Shown one piece after another: positions 11,875-22,681 of a DNA stretch of 64,000 nt. How positions within the stretch are numbered: the first letter of the stretch is position 1; every line of letters begins with the position of its first letter. Below the pieces are notes generated by a model. That model saw only the letters and a program-made list of their open reading frames with translations, was not told the origin of the DNA and did no database searches. Origin of the DNA: Candolleomyces eurysporus (taxonomy: Eukaryota; Basidiomycota; Agaricomycetes; Agaricales; Psathyrellaceae). The stretch is taken from positions 62,001-126,000 of the forward strand of contig JANBPK010000851.1 in assembly GCA_027579435.1 (NCBI GenBank). The letters are read 5' to 3'. The position numbers were made by a program, and so were the translations under genes.

Positions 11875-13033
11875 CTACGAGGGTCCAGATCTCGAGGAAG
11901 ACGGAGACGAATGGGCACGGTTCGGAGGTATAGTCGGATGTCTACCAGCGTGCCCACCACTCCGAATGAAGTGCGTCTCGACCGGAGTGTCGCGCCTCGC
12001 ACGCTTCATCGGAGGTTGGTCCAGATTCGATTGGGCAGGAGCTCTTCCCAAAACGGAATCGGTCGACAACACCATCGTTGATGACGTCGAAGGCCCCGGT
12101 ACATTCTCCGGCGGAGAGCATAGGCCTAGATTGGGGTTGGAGGTGGATGTATTAGGCCGGTCCATGTATGAGTGAAGGTCGAATAAGGCGGCGACTGCAA
12201 GTCGAGACGCTTCTAATGTCGGAGGTGAATAGGTCGATTGGGATGTGGAAGGTGTTGGTGGAGCATGATGCTGGCCTCGTGGAGGGTACGAAAAATCAAA
12301 GGAAGTCGAAGGGATCGAGGGCTCAGGCTGTGGCAGAGTGCAAATAGGTGATCTGAAGCGATTTGAAAGGTTGTTAATAAAGAGGTCCGGACGATTGATA
12401 TTATCTGAGACGCACTCAGAGCTCGAATCCTGGTCATCCAGCTTCCGCTTCAGACTATGACATTGTCTTCTCAGTTCATCTCGTTCGCGAGCGAGAGTCA
12501 CGGCTTGATCTCGAACCATACGCGCGAAGTCGAGAAGTCCCAAAGTGGCAGCACCGTGCAACTCGGCGCGTCGACGCCATAGAACGCAGTGAGATCGTAG
12601 AGTTTGATTCTCAGCATGCAATTTGGCAAGTTCCTCGGAAACACTGGGAGGCAGTGACGACGGCTCTCCTTCATCTCCAGGCGAGTCGATGTACACTCTT
12701 CTGACAGTGGGCGTGATGAACGGACGCAGGTGCGGGGGTACGACGAGGGGATTTAGGGGTGCTGTAAATAACGTGTTCGTCAGACCGGAAAAACCGAGTA
12801 TCCCAATGGGCACGCACTGATGTTATAGGGTGTTCTGCAAAGCGGACATGGGTGCACGTTTCGCAGTGGTCTCGCATTCATCACTGTCTTAACGATGCAT
12901 TCTGAGCAAAAAATGTGGCCTTGAGATAATAGATGAGCACTTTTCCGTAAAATCGGGAAAAGAAGGGGAGCCTACCGCAAGGCAAAGCTACTGGGTTTTT
13001 GAAACGCTCGATGCAGATATTGCAGGTGGCCAT
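11875..13033 (-). CDS. RING-finger (C3HC4) protein, likely E3 ubiquitin ligase
   Basis: Three exons, 348 residues, ATG at 13031-13033. Exon 1 (13033-12976) encodes MATCNICIERFKNPVALPCG. Exon 2 (12919-12818) gives HIFCSECIV and CPLCRTPYN. Exon 3 (12761-11875) gives the rest. Together they form a complete RING: CxxC, CxHxxCxxC, CxxC. Introns are 56 nt each. A helical, probably coiled segment follows (about 85-150: LAKLHAENQTLRSHC, RERDELRRQCHSLKRKL), then a long Ser/Pro-rich disordered tail with a basic KRARRD patch. This layout is typical of fungal RING proteins of unknown substrate. The function as an E3 ligase follows from the RING only. Confidence 0.85.
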
Positions 13034-14539
13034 CGCAGAACGGTGGCGGGATGGTCAAGTTAGAATTGATGGAAAGCGCTGAGGGCTCGGGCTTTTGTAG
13101 CAGGGAGGTAGTAAGCGAAGTCCGCAAGGCCATTTCCGACACATTATACGCGCTGATAAAGGCACAGACTTGTTCACAGGCCATGCTTAGTGAACCGAGA
13201 CGATCTTGGATGAGCAAGATTCCATCACCTAATTCGGGAATCCAGAATAGCTCCACCCAGAAAGACTGCCACAAAAACTGGCTGGTCTGATCCCGGTCGG
13301 ACAGGGCCCGGACTAGTGGCTAGAAATGCAACCGTAAATTGCACAGAGACTGCGGCATTAGGCAAAAGTCGCAGTGAAACGGATAAAATGTGCAGTCCAG
13401 GGCGTCGGAGGTTGCAAAAGACCGTCGTTAGACTGGATGAGACCCGTCCAGAACAGGAAGCCTTGCGATCAAATCACGTTGTTCTGCAGCCAATGTTAAG
13501 CTTTTTTCGGATTCCAAGCATTTGTCGGTTCCCGCCTCAGAGTTAGCTGCGACAATATTATTGGTAAACGTGCCTTCGTGCCAAGAGGTTGGTCAGTTGT
13601 TTCCCGTGCAGTCACGGAATGAGAGAATAAATTTCAAACAGGGAGGGTCACAGTGCGTCATTTCCAACATCAGTGACTGTGAAATTGGCGGCAACTTTTC
13701 TAGACCGGCGACGACACTGATGTTCCATGAGTCTAACGGTCGATCGTCCCACCAGACGAAAGCGAAGAACGTCGCGGAGAGCAAGAGTCGGAGCGGAGGA
13801 ATGGTCGACGAGAAGGGGGCCGCGCTGTGGCAAACGGCGATGCCACGTGCAAAAGATGGGCATGTCGGTGAAGGCGCCAATCCGCGATGAAGTTCCTGGG
13901 GGGNCGTCAATTGATATGCGTGGGTATCCACCTGTATCCACAACGTTAAGGGGCCAACAGCCAACAGGAAGTGCTAGACCCTCGGAGGGAAGCTCTCCGA
14001 TGTCCCTTGCGTGATGCGCGGACTCCCAGTGGATATTCTTCAATATTCTTCAATATCCTTCTTGGTCCTAGCGTCTCCTCGAGGCCTTAGTGTTGCTACT
14101 GCGTGCCGGATAGTCGGATTAAGAATTGCTTAGAGAAGGGCGGCTGATGTTCTCCGTTCATCTTGCTAACCCGCTGAAGGTGGCCCCCGACTCTGGAATT
14201 ATCAATCATGGCAGTTCTAGTAGTCAGCCAGACTGATACAGGACTCGGGGGAGTGCTGAAAGGGTAACAGATGCGTCGGATACACGGGGACCGCAGCTAC
14301 AGGAGAAGCCCATTCAGCAGGAGAAGCGCCCGGGAACCAGCCATGCTCCGAAGATGGCAGAACGCTAAGGCTGGAATTGAACCGAACACGGCGCCATCAC
14401 TCGGCCGGCACTCTCCGAGTCAAAATGTGCAGCTGACGAAATTAAGGTTTAAGCCACCAAACCGGCACTGCGCGATCCCAACGCTCACGATTTGTAGTCA
14501 CAGGCAAGGGCAGCAACGACACCACCCACCCCTAACAAA
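13034..14539. other. Intergenic, no supported gene
   Basis: About 1.5 kb upstream of both the RING gene and the L11 gene. Frames in both directions look random. An N at 13904 follows a G-run. A short tandem repeat of TTCTTCAATA in about three copies lies at 14036-14060. The right end must contain the L11 promoter, and the sequence just before the ATG is pyrimidine- and CACC-rich. Confidence 0.4.
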
Positions 14540-15238
14540 ATGGTGAGCTCATCATGCTTGACGTCGTGCTGCACGATGGTGGAGGCTGAAATTCGCCTCT
14601 AGGCCGAAAAGACGACACCCACCAACTCCATGCGCGAGCTCCGCGTCGACAAACTTGTGATCAGTGCGTCCTTGAACCTCCTTGGCCATCGCCAGTCCCC
14701 GCTGAAATCCATTTTCTCATAGACATCTCCGTCGGCGAATCTGGTGATCGTCTCACTCGTGCCTCCAAGGTCTTGGAACAGCTCACCGGTCAAACCCCCG
14801 TCACCTCAAAAGCCCGCTACACCGTCCGAACCTTCGGTATCCGACGTAACGAAAAGATCGCCGTCCATGTCACCATCCGTGGACCCAAGGCCGAGGAAAT
14901 TCTGGAGCGCGGTTTGAAGGTCAAGGAGTACGAGTTGAGACGCAAGAACTTCTCGGATACTGGAAACTTCGGTTTCGGTATTCAGGAACACATCGATTTG
15001 GGTGCTCGATACGACCCCGGTATCGGTATCTTCGGTATGGACTTCTACGTTGTGATGGGTCGTCCAGGAGGCCGGGTAGCAAAGCGAAGGGCCAAGAAGG
15101 CCACCATCGGTTTCCAGCACCGGGTGAAGAAGGACGATACTATGGCATGGTTCAAGCAGCGCTTCGACGGTATCATCTTGGTGAGTGATAGATTAATTCA
15201 TTTCCTTTGCTGGTGTACTGATTGTTTCTCAGAAATAA
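14540..15238 (+). CDS. RPL11: 60S ribosomal protein L11 (uL5)
   Basis: Four exons encode 175 residues, as expected for eukaryotic L11. Exon 1 is only the ATG (14540-14542), exon 2 is 14603-14663 ([20 protein letters not shown]), exon 3 starts at 14723 and ends at 15180, and exon 4 (15233-15238) is one Lys codon plus TAA. Signature stretches include [57 protein letters not shown] and [16 protein letters not shown]11 sits at the central protuberance of the 60S subunit with 5S rRNA and L5. The ATG-only first exon with an early intron is common for fungal ribosomal-protein genes and is often linked to regulated expression. Convergent with the next gene. Confidence 0.95.
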
Positions 15239-15456
15239 ATCATACGCCTTTTTGTACCTTCCATGCCCTGCTATGCATTCATTTTTTTATGGCATACCAT
15301 CCACCCCGCATGCACACTCTGCCCAATATGACATGCTTTCGACACACGATCGCTCCGCTGCAAATGAACAATAAATCCGCCCAAGATAAAATACATAGAT
15401 AAGTTAGATGTAGGCTGTAGCCCTGCGTCGCACGATGGGTCTTCTCCCATCCGCCT

Positions 15457-16953
15457 CTAGATCCTGACACCTCGTTTTGGCCCGAGCTGTACTGCCGACA
15501 TTGGCTTGCCCTTTCTATCCAATTTCAAAGGGAAATTCACCGGGTTCGCTACCCGTCGTTGGGATTGGGCAGCGCCTGGAGGTCTTGCATTGCTGATAGG
15601 CCCATAGCTCCTGTTTCCCTTTAGCTGCCAATCTGTGCCAAAGCCTGGCTTCGGGAGGCCCTCGAAGTCGAACTCGAGAGATTTCTTCTCGTGAATGCGT
15701 GTTCGGACGGACAAGGTCTCTTCGTGGCTGGAGAAATTTTCGTCGTAGTCCTGGTGTGCATCCTTTCAGTCACTATTTCATTAGTGAGGCATGTTCAGGT
15801 CGTACCTGTGGTTCTGTGGACTGTGCCAGTGAAAGTGGCAAGTTTTGCAGGTCGGCGAGTGCCTGCCGGTGCTTCTCCTTCAAATCTTCGTGTGCTACTT
15901 CAACTGCCTTTAACCTCTTCAGCTCTTTGTCCGTCTTCTTAAACTCTTCACGCGTCCTTTTAGCCTGACGGAGAGGTTGAGCATTCGACATCAGGATTAA
16001 GCAAAATGGAATATCGCGTACGTAGTTTGCATTGCGTTCCACTAGATCAGACAGTCGACGTTTGTCCTCCTCTGACTCTGTGTAGAGCCTCTTGAAGTTG
16101 TCCCGGTCCTTTCCAATATCGACCATCTGGTTTTTGAGCTGTTCCCCAACTATCGTAGCTTCGTCGAGGAGTATAGCCGCGTTCGTAGCTTCGTTCCGCA
16201 TGCGTATGGCTTCAGATTCCAAGTTTGAAGAGCGTTGTTGGACTAATCGGAGCTCTCTTCTCAGTGCTTGCAGGTCCGAGAGCTGGCTCCTCTCAGCTTC
16301 TAAACGCCGCTGTCGTTCGGCTTCACGTTCTTTCCTGACTGCCTCTATTTCTTCAGCGCGTGCTTGGGTTGTTTCGAAGAAAGGTACCATGCGGCTTTTG
16401 AAGTCTTCCAAAGCTTCAAGGAGTTGAGCCTACCCGGATACACCGAGTAAGAACTTGGAACGCTAGATGAAGAAGCCACTCACCAACAACCCATTATCAC
16501 CCTTCGCCAATTTAACACCTTTCTCCACCTTCTCAGCAGCTTTCCGCACACTCTCCAAAGGCGACTTTTCATCCATCTTCCCAAATCCCTCTACCACTCT
16601 ATTCGTAAATGCCACCTTGGCATCTATGAATTTGAGGTACTCCAGAGAGCAAACGTCGTTTCGCCGTACTTGTCTTCTGCAAGTTGGACACGAGATTATG
16701 GGTTCGCGACGACGAGTGGAAGGTCCTGTCTGAGGTTGCAGTTGTTCGGCACGGGAGAGGAGGGTTTCCACGCATTTCTTGCAGTATGAGTGGCCTGTTG
16801 AGGATTAGCATATGAATTTTAGTTTCTGATTGAAACAGCATCGAGCTCAATGGACAGCACAGCGCGACACGTACCGCATGGAAAGCACCTGAAGTCTTGG
16901 TATACGAGTTCGCTGAGACATATGTCACAGCTCATATGGGGGTAGATGGCCAT
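15457..16953 (-). CDS. RING-finger protein with long coiled coil
   Basis: Five exons, about 420 residues, ATG at 16951-16953 (MAIYPHMSCDICLSEL). The RING is split by the first intron: CDICLSELVYQDFRCFPCG, then HSYCKKCVETL and, after an insert, CPTCRRQVRRND. The insert between the zinc-ligand pairs is longer than usual (LSRAEQLQPQTGPSTRRRE). Residues about 130-330 form a continuous coiled coil (AEEIEAVRKEREAERQRRLE, LQALRRELRLVQQRSSNLE, RTREEFKKTDKELKRLK). The tail is basic (GPKRGVRI). RING plus coiled coil resembles TRIM/TRAIP-like E3 ligases, though no further domain supports a closer name. Second RING protein within 4 kb on the same strand. Confidence 0.82.
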
Positions 16954-17503
16954 TCTTGCTGGGGTTAAATTTCGGGGTATCAGGGTATACGGTGAGCGAC
17001 GTCGAAGAGGTATCAGCTATGGAGAGACATAAATACAGGCTTATAGCGTGGCGATGGGGGGAGGTGATGGGTGATGTTGTTGACAATGGAGCTTCGACGC
17101 GTCGTGCACGCGATGTTTGGCTGTGTGTGTCGCGTTTGAGGCGCCTTCGAGCTTCGAGCCTCTTGCCTGGTCTGCTCATCGCGCATCATGCCCTATGAAA
17201 GTCAGAGTATACCTTGACATTCGGAACTGGGAGACGACTTCAAAGCAAAGATCTAGAACTGCCAACGCTGCCAGATCTGGAGCTTCGGTGACAAGTCTAT
17301 TCCGGATGCTCAAACTTTACTAACTTCATCATATTGTGGTAACAAAAAGCAGCTCAGAGTCGGAGCCGGCAAGTAATGTCAGCAAAGGAATAGATTAAAG
17401 AAAGCGCAAGGTTGATCAATACAATCGCATTCGATTAAGCTTATACCGTTAATATTAACTTACAAACGCGTTCACCCACAGAAAATAGATCCAGCTATCA
17501 TTA

Positions 17504-18302
17504 TCATTTAGCCTGGGCAAAAAACCGAACACCTTCTCCGTCAGGTATCGCGATTATCTGCGCACGATTTGACTTGGTCAATATAGTGATCGCTCTGCGT
17601 AGCAGGGGAATTGGGATGTTGGAAAGAGGAGACTCCACGGGTGGGTCCGTGATCTCGTAGAACGTTAGGATGGTATTGATTTGCCCAGTCGAAGAAGCCT
17701 GCGGGAGTGAGTATGAAATTGAAAAGGAAAAAAAAANGCACCCGTACCCATTGATATAGAACCTCTGCCCATTCTTCCGGTAATCTCCAATAGAGCAACA
17801 CTGAACGAGTTTGCTTAAGAGGCTCATAAGTAGCAACGTTCTTGGAAACCATCGTTTCCAATATACTGCATAGGTGAGTTGGTGGGAGCCTTCCTATTGA
17901 AATGCAAGTTATTCAGAAACTATCTACACAGGACAGAGCCAACGACTCACGATTTATTCTCTCATTCCGCAGTATCTCGTCCCAATCCCCGCCAGGCGTC
18001 TCCGCATCGTCAACCCGTAAGTAGAACAGCTTCCTATGCCTTGCGTATGAGAGAGTAAGCTTGATCCATTGCTCAGATAGTATCGCCTGAGTCGCTGGGT
18101 TGGGTTGGTGTCTGCAGTACGCAGCGATCGTTCAGCCATTCTGGTCCACCGACAGGATGAAAACTACGGACGTGAAGAAGGGTGGTGCAGCATGGATAGA
18201 TGGTAGTAAAAAGCCTGCTCATGATTCATCAATACAGAGAGGCTGGGATTCATACGAGAACATACCTGACGGTGTAGTGTGGGTTGAGAGTGAGGAAGCC
18301 AT
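17504..18302 (-). CDS. VPS25: ESCRT-II subunit VPS25
   Basis: Spliced gene, about 200 residues, ATG at 18300-18302 (MASSLSTHTTPSG). After splicing it reads FLLPSIHAAPPFFTHQPNPA, TQAILSEQWIKLTLSYARHR and KLFYLRVDDAETPGGDWDEI. The second winged helix has LLYWRLPEEWAEVLYQW, STGQINTILTFYEITDP and IAIPDGEGVRFF. The PPFFT-QPN start, the YWRxPEEWAxxxYQW motif and the DGEGVxFF ending are hallmarks of Vps25. Two Vps25 copies join Vps22 and Vps36 in ESCRT-II, which acts on endosomes in multivesicular body sorting and recruits ESCRT-III through Vps20. The N at 17737 lies in the intron that follows the YQW codon. It shares a 344-bp divergent promoter with the CDF transporter. Confidence 0.93.
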
Positions 18303-18646
18303 GGCTTGGCGATATTTGGAGGATCGAGAGATAGGGGCGCATGCCGAAACGGATCAGTGCTAGAAGAGTCGGCGATCGAAATTTGAGCAGAGCCGTGAAA
18401 ACCCGATTTTTCTGTCATAACCTCTCTCCTCAGACCCACATCGACATCGGAGAAATCTTAGACTCAGGTAAAGCACTTTGATTTGCAAAAAATGGCACCT
18501 CTCATTCATTATAACTAGACGCAGACAGAAACTGCGCCCAACAAGCTCAAGGAATTCGCCGATCCAGAACAGTGGTAACGACGGGGCCAACAGTGGTTCC
18601 ATAGTTTCGGGTCATCACCAATTTACATATTTGCGACGACCTCGTC
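18303..18646. promoter_or_regulatory. Divergent promoter, VPS25 / CDF transporter
   Basis: 344 bp between two start codons facing apart. No clear TATA element was seen. Both genes act on endomembranes, but co-regulation is only a possibility. Confidence 0.45.
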
Positions 18647-20581
18647 ATGGACAACAATCATGAAGTCAACTCTAAGAGTGCACCTGGCTCTCCAACGGTA
18701 GATGTAAGTGGTTCTGTCGTCTTTTCTGAGGATCGGGCTAAACCGGAACACGTTGCAGGGCGCAGGCACGACCAAACTTCAAGGTCTACCGGACTTAGAT
18801 TTCCAGCGACCTGATACTGAGGAGGGGTCTTCAACGACCAGCGGCATTCTGCCTCATGACCCATACCAGTTCAAGGACGGGATCATACCTGAAGATGCTT
18901 TGGTTGGTCTTCGGAATCGTAAGAAAGGAAAGCCTATTGCTCGATATCAACAGAAGCAGAACGTCGTGAGTGCCGACTCGGAGCTTCGACCTCAGTCACC
19001 GAAGGCTAAATTCTTTGTAGCTCATTGAGTCGCTCCTCAAACCTATGGAGGCGCATACGGAGGATGCAGAACAAGAGGAAAATGCTAACAGGCTTGCGGT
19101 GAGTACTCCGTACCATTTTTTGGAAGTAATCTTATGAGTCGGACAGGTCAAGATAGCAATTTATGCGAGTCTTTACTCAAACTTTGCGCTATGTGCCCTT
19201 CAGCGTAAGTCAAGGCGAACATTCCATATCTGTCCCATATAATTGAACTTTCTCGACGCAGTATATGCTGCGATATCTTCCGGCTCTTTGTCCTTGCTCG
19301 CTACTGCCATTGACTCGGTTTTTGACATTGGGAGCAACCTTTTACTGTGGTGGTTGCATAGGAAAGCTGTCTCCCTTGACACTAGCAAATGGCCCGTTGG
19401 TGGAGCACGTTTGGAGACAATCGGAAACGTCATCTACGGTAAGTCCCGTCGTTTTTNCCGAAATTATCAACCTGCTAAAGCCTTTTTCCAGGTTTTCTGT
19501 AAGTCGTCGCTTCTCTGGAGAGATTTTTAGCTAATACAACACGATACGTAGGATGGGGACTGTGAACTTGATTGTCGTTATAGAATCCATTAGGTCTCTT
19601 GCCACAAAGGAAGGAGACGCGCTCGAGAAATTCCACCTGCCGTCTATTATTTCTGTTGGCATCGCTCTCAGTAAGTTTCGGGCACTCACTTGACATGGAT
19701 AAACATTTTGACGATATTTATACAGCCGTCAAGTTCATCCTTTTTGTGTATAGCTTCTCTATTCGCAAACAATCCAGTCAAGTTTTGCTGCTATGGGAAG
19801 ACCATCGCAACGACCTCTTCATCAATGGATTCGGTACGTCGCTGTGGGGCCAATAACGACAGATCATTCTGATTTGTCAATTGGCAGGTATCCTAATGTC
19901 TACGGGAGGAAGCAAGCTTAAATGGTGTTCGTGATCTTTCTTGTATGGGCGAGTATGTGTGCTGAGTATCATCCCAGGGTTGGATCCGACTGGTGCCATT
20001 ATTGTGGGTGCAACATGGACCGACATTATAGATTGGCTGCTTATTTTGAGTACAGATCGGTCTAGGGATCATCATTTCCTGGGTCCGCACCATCTACGAC
20101 CAGTTCGGGCTTTTGGCAGGAAGGTCGGCCCCGCATGAATTTTTGCAGCTGCTTATCTACAAAGTTGCGACATTCGACGAAGATATATTGAAGGTGGATA
20201 CCGTCCGAGCGTACCATGTAAGTTCTTCCTTCCAACTCGATGTCATCGGTTCAAATTCTCAACGTATTTACATTATTTACAGAGTGGACCAGTATGTGGT
20301 GCTTCTATCCTCCTTTCTCTACACAACTGACATTGACTTTTGAAGAGCTACTTCGTTGAAATCGATATAGTTATGGACGCTGATACCCCGTTATGGAAAG
20401 CTCACGATCTCAGTCAACAACTGCAAGACAAGATTGAAGTTCTTCCAAACGTTGAACGCGCCTTCGTTCACGTTGATTACGAAACGACACATTACCCCGT
20501 TCGTGCTGTTTCTCCTCTATCGTCCTCTATACTGACTGAAATGTCCAGGAACACCGGAAAGCCCCAAAGATTGCCTACTGA
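18647..20581 (+). CDS. Cation diffusion facilitator, manganese type (Mn-CDF/MTP)
   Basis: Many small exons, about 440 residues, ATG at 18647 (MDNNHEVNSKSAPGSPTVD). A hydrophilic N-terminal part of about 110 residues is followed by six helices and a cytosolic CDF C-terminal domain. Helix 2 has LLATAIDSVFDIGSN and helix 5 has WEDHRNDLFING. Both give DxxxD, the metal-site pattern of manganese-transporting CDFs, whereas zinc members usually have HxxxD. Then SKLKWWLDPTGAII, GLGIIISWVRTIYDQFG, LLAGRSAPHEFLQL and the C-terminal domain (YFVEIDIVMDADTPLWKAHD, VERAFVHVDYETTHYPEHR), ending at 20581. Choosing the donor GTTCGT at about 19930 restores the frame there. Likely moves Mn2+ into Golgi or vacuole compartments by proton exchange (family knowledge). 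The N at 19457 is intronic. Confidence 0.9.
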
Positions 20582-21146
20582 TAATGATTTTGATGTACCC
20601 ACAGGATATCTTAGCATCTATGCGCAATATAATTTTACCATCTTCTCATTCTTGCAAAATCCTAATTCTGGAATTGCGGGCCGACTGCGGTATTTTCGGT
20701 CAGCGTGCTGAGCAGCAGCGCTCAGATTTTCACAGAAACCGCCGTCGAGGAAGTGTGGAACGGGGGGTTTCTGAGTCTGAAAGCTCGTCGTCGAATCCCA
20801 GGGAGCCACCAACACCGAATTTGAAGGTGCGCTTTGACATTCAATACAGATTAGCCCACGCGAGTATTCATTAAATGCTAACCCTATGCACAGAGCACAC
20901 GCAGCTCAAATCCCGCTGGTATTTGAATTGGTTTGTCCTTTGCTCTTGAGTCCTCCAGGTTGTTCGAAAGCATGGGATATCGATACGCTTGGTGACAACG
21001 CTGTGGGCGAAGTGAAGTACTTCCCAAACGCTATACCGCACAGAATCAAGGGGTTTCTGTCATTTTGATCGTCTTGAACACAGAAACCTTGATAGACTTT
21101 CTCGAGGACCGGCATTTGGTCGCTTCAATGGAGGGAGTGCTTCGTG
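20582..21146. other. Intergenic between CDF transporter and rhodopsin-like gene
   Basis: Contains a Ser/Glu/Arg-rich frame on the + strand (SVSESESSSSNPREPPTPN) near 20750-20830 that could be an exon remnant but has no start or partners. Otherwise 3' flank and promoter. Confidence 0.35.
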
Positions 21147-22681
21147 ATGAATCCCGACGTCGATCGTCCCGGAGTATTCAACGAAACCACTCAACATGCA
21201 CGGACTGGGGTGCGCGATGCAGTACCACATTCATTCTACGTTTTTCGCTTCTGTGTTAGTAGACCGTTCCACACGCCCTTTACTCCTCCATCTCTCCTTC
21301 CATTCTCCCTCCCCTTTTCCCCCTTCGTTCGTTCTTCTCCCTTTCAGCCCTAATGACCCTTTCTGACCCAATTTATCAGTTCCAGCGTACGCTTACAGTT
21401 TGATCTTGCGTTTCTATTGATCTTGACGCGTCTTTTCCCCTACTCTTCCTTTTCGAACAGTGACCTCGTCAATATGTTCTTCATTCGCCATCGCATCGAC
21501 CCTATACCGTATATACATTCGAAGAAGTAGATTCTGGGTTGACGATGTGAGACACGTTTCACTCGTTCTCTTGCGCGTGGATTGCTGACATCTTGACTAA
21601 GGGATGCGCTGTCGGTTCCATGTTCGTATTACTTGTGCAGATCGGAGCGACATTTACACCACTCAGTACGCATTCTCGAGCCAACAGAGGCGATTTCGGT
21701 TTCCCTAACCGACGCGTATCGCGTACTTCGTAGCTGCTTCAAGCGGTGTCGCTCGTTATTACATTATGATCACGACCTTTTACCTCATCGTCTGGTATGC
21801 AAAGTCTCTCATGCGAGTCGTAAGAATTTGGCTAACGTACCGGCGGAGCGCAGGACTTCACGTATCTCGATTTTATTTTCGATAATTCGTATCGATCCGA
21901 GTAAACTTCGAAAACGAATATTGCTCTACGGCTCGGCACTCTTCATCGTGGCCTGTGGGTTTCTCATCGCCCAGCTTTTCTGGACTTGCCAGCCCCAGCA
22001 GACCTGGAAACAATGGAGAGTACCCCAATGTCCATTGCCACAACAAGTGGCAGTCACTCAACTTGTTTGTAAGTCAATAGCGCTTTTATTGCTCGGAAGA
22101 TGGTTTTTGCTGAATAGACTTCTATGTAGTTGATACGATTGCGGATCTAGTTGTCCTTGTAGTCCCCTTACGACTCCTTCACGTCCTTCAAGACCGTTGG
22201 TTACGATCCCGGTTGATGATAATTTTCTCAACCTGCATGATTACGACAGTTATATCCTTCGTTCACGCCGTCTTCATTTTGACACTCCAAGGCCCTGGAA
22301 TCGTAATTGTAGCATTAGTGGAGGTCAGCCCATTTTCCACCGTTGATATTAATCTCACTTCGGTACCTAACCAAATTTACTCGGCATTCTTAGAGCAGCG
22401 TGTCTCTCATAGTCTGCAACATTCCCGTCATCGCTACTGCCCTTCTACAGCTTGGAGAACATAGTCCTCCCCGTCTCCCGACCAGTCCAAACAGCTCAAG
22501 TAACCGCGAAATGACCATCACGCAATTCTTGAACCACTCGCCCCCTCCGTCTGAAGTGTCTGCCAGTGTGCTACTGCCAGCGCCTGCTCTGATTGTTCGG
22601 CACGAGCATGTCAGAGCTCCCGGAATCCCAGCCAGACCGAGCAGTGTTATGTTAAAACCCGAAGACAGCGCGCGTCCTTAA
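21147..22681 (+). CDS. Fungal rhodopsin-like seven-helix membrane protein (Pth11-type/DUF)
   Basis: Spliced gene. Internal and 3' exons are clear, but the start (ATG 21147, MNPDVDRPGVFNETTQ) is less certain because the first helix spans several short exons. Readable helices are SSFAIASTLYRIYIRRSRF followed by WVDD, GCAVGSMFVLLVQIGATF, ARYYIMITTFYLIVW, RILLYGSALFIVACGFLIAQ, TIADLVVLVVPLRLL, MIIFSTCMITTVISFVHAV and SVSLIVCNIPVIATALLQL. WVDDG after helix 1 and PLRLL on helix 5 match the fungal 'rhodopsin domain' family of integral membrane proteins, which include Pth11-like receptors. The C-tail is Ser/Pro-rich. Ligand and signalling role are unknown. Confidence 0.72.

Noticed and set aside
19925..19985. 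Apparent frameshift in the CDF transporter
   Set aside because: Using donor GTTCGT rather than the GTGTTC just upstream gives a clean KWWLDPTGA junction.
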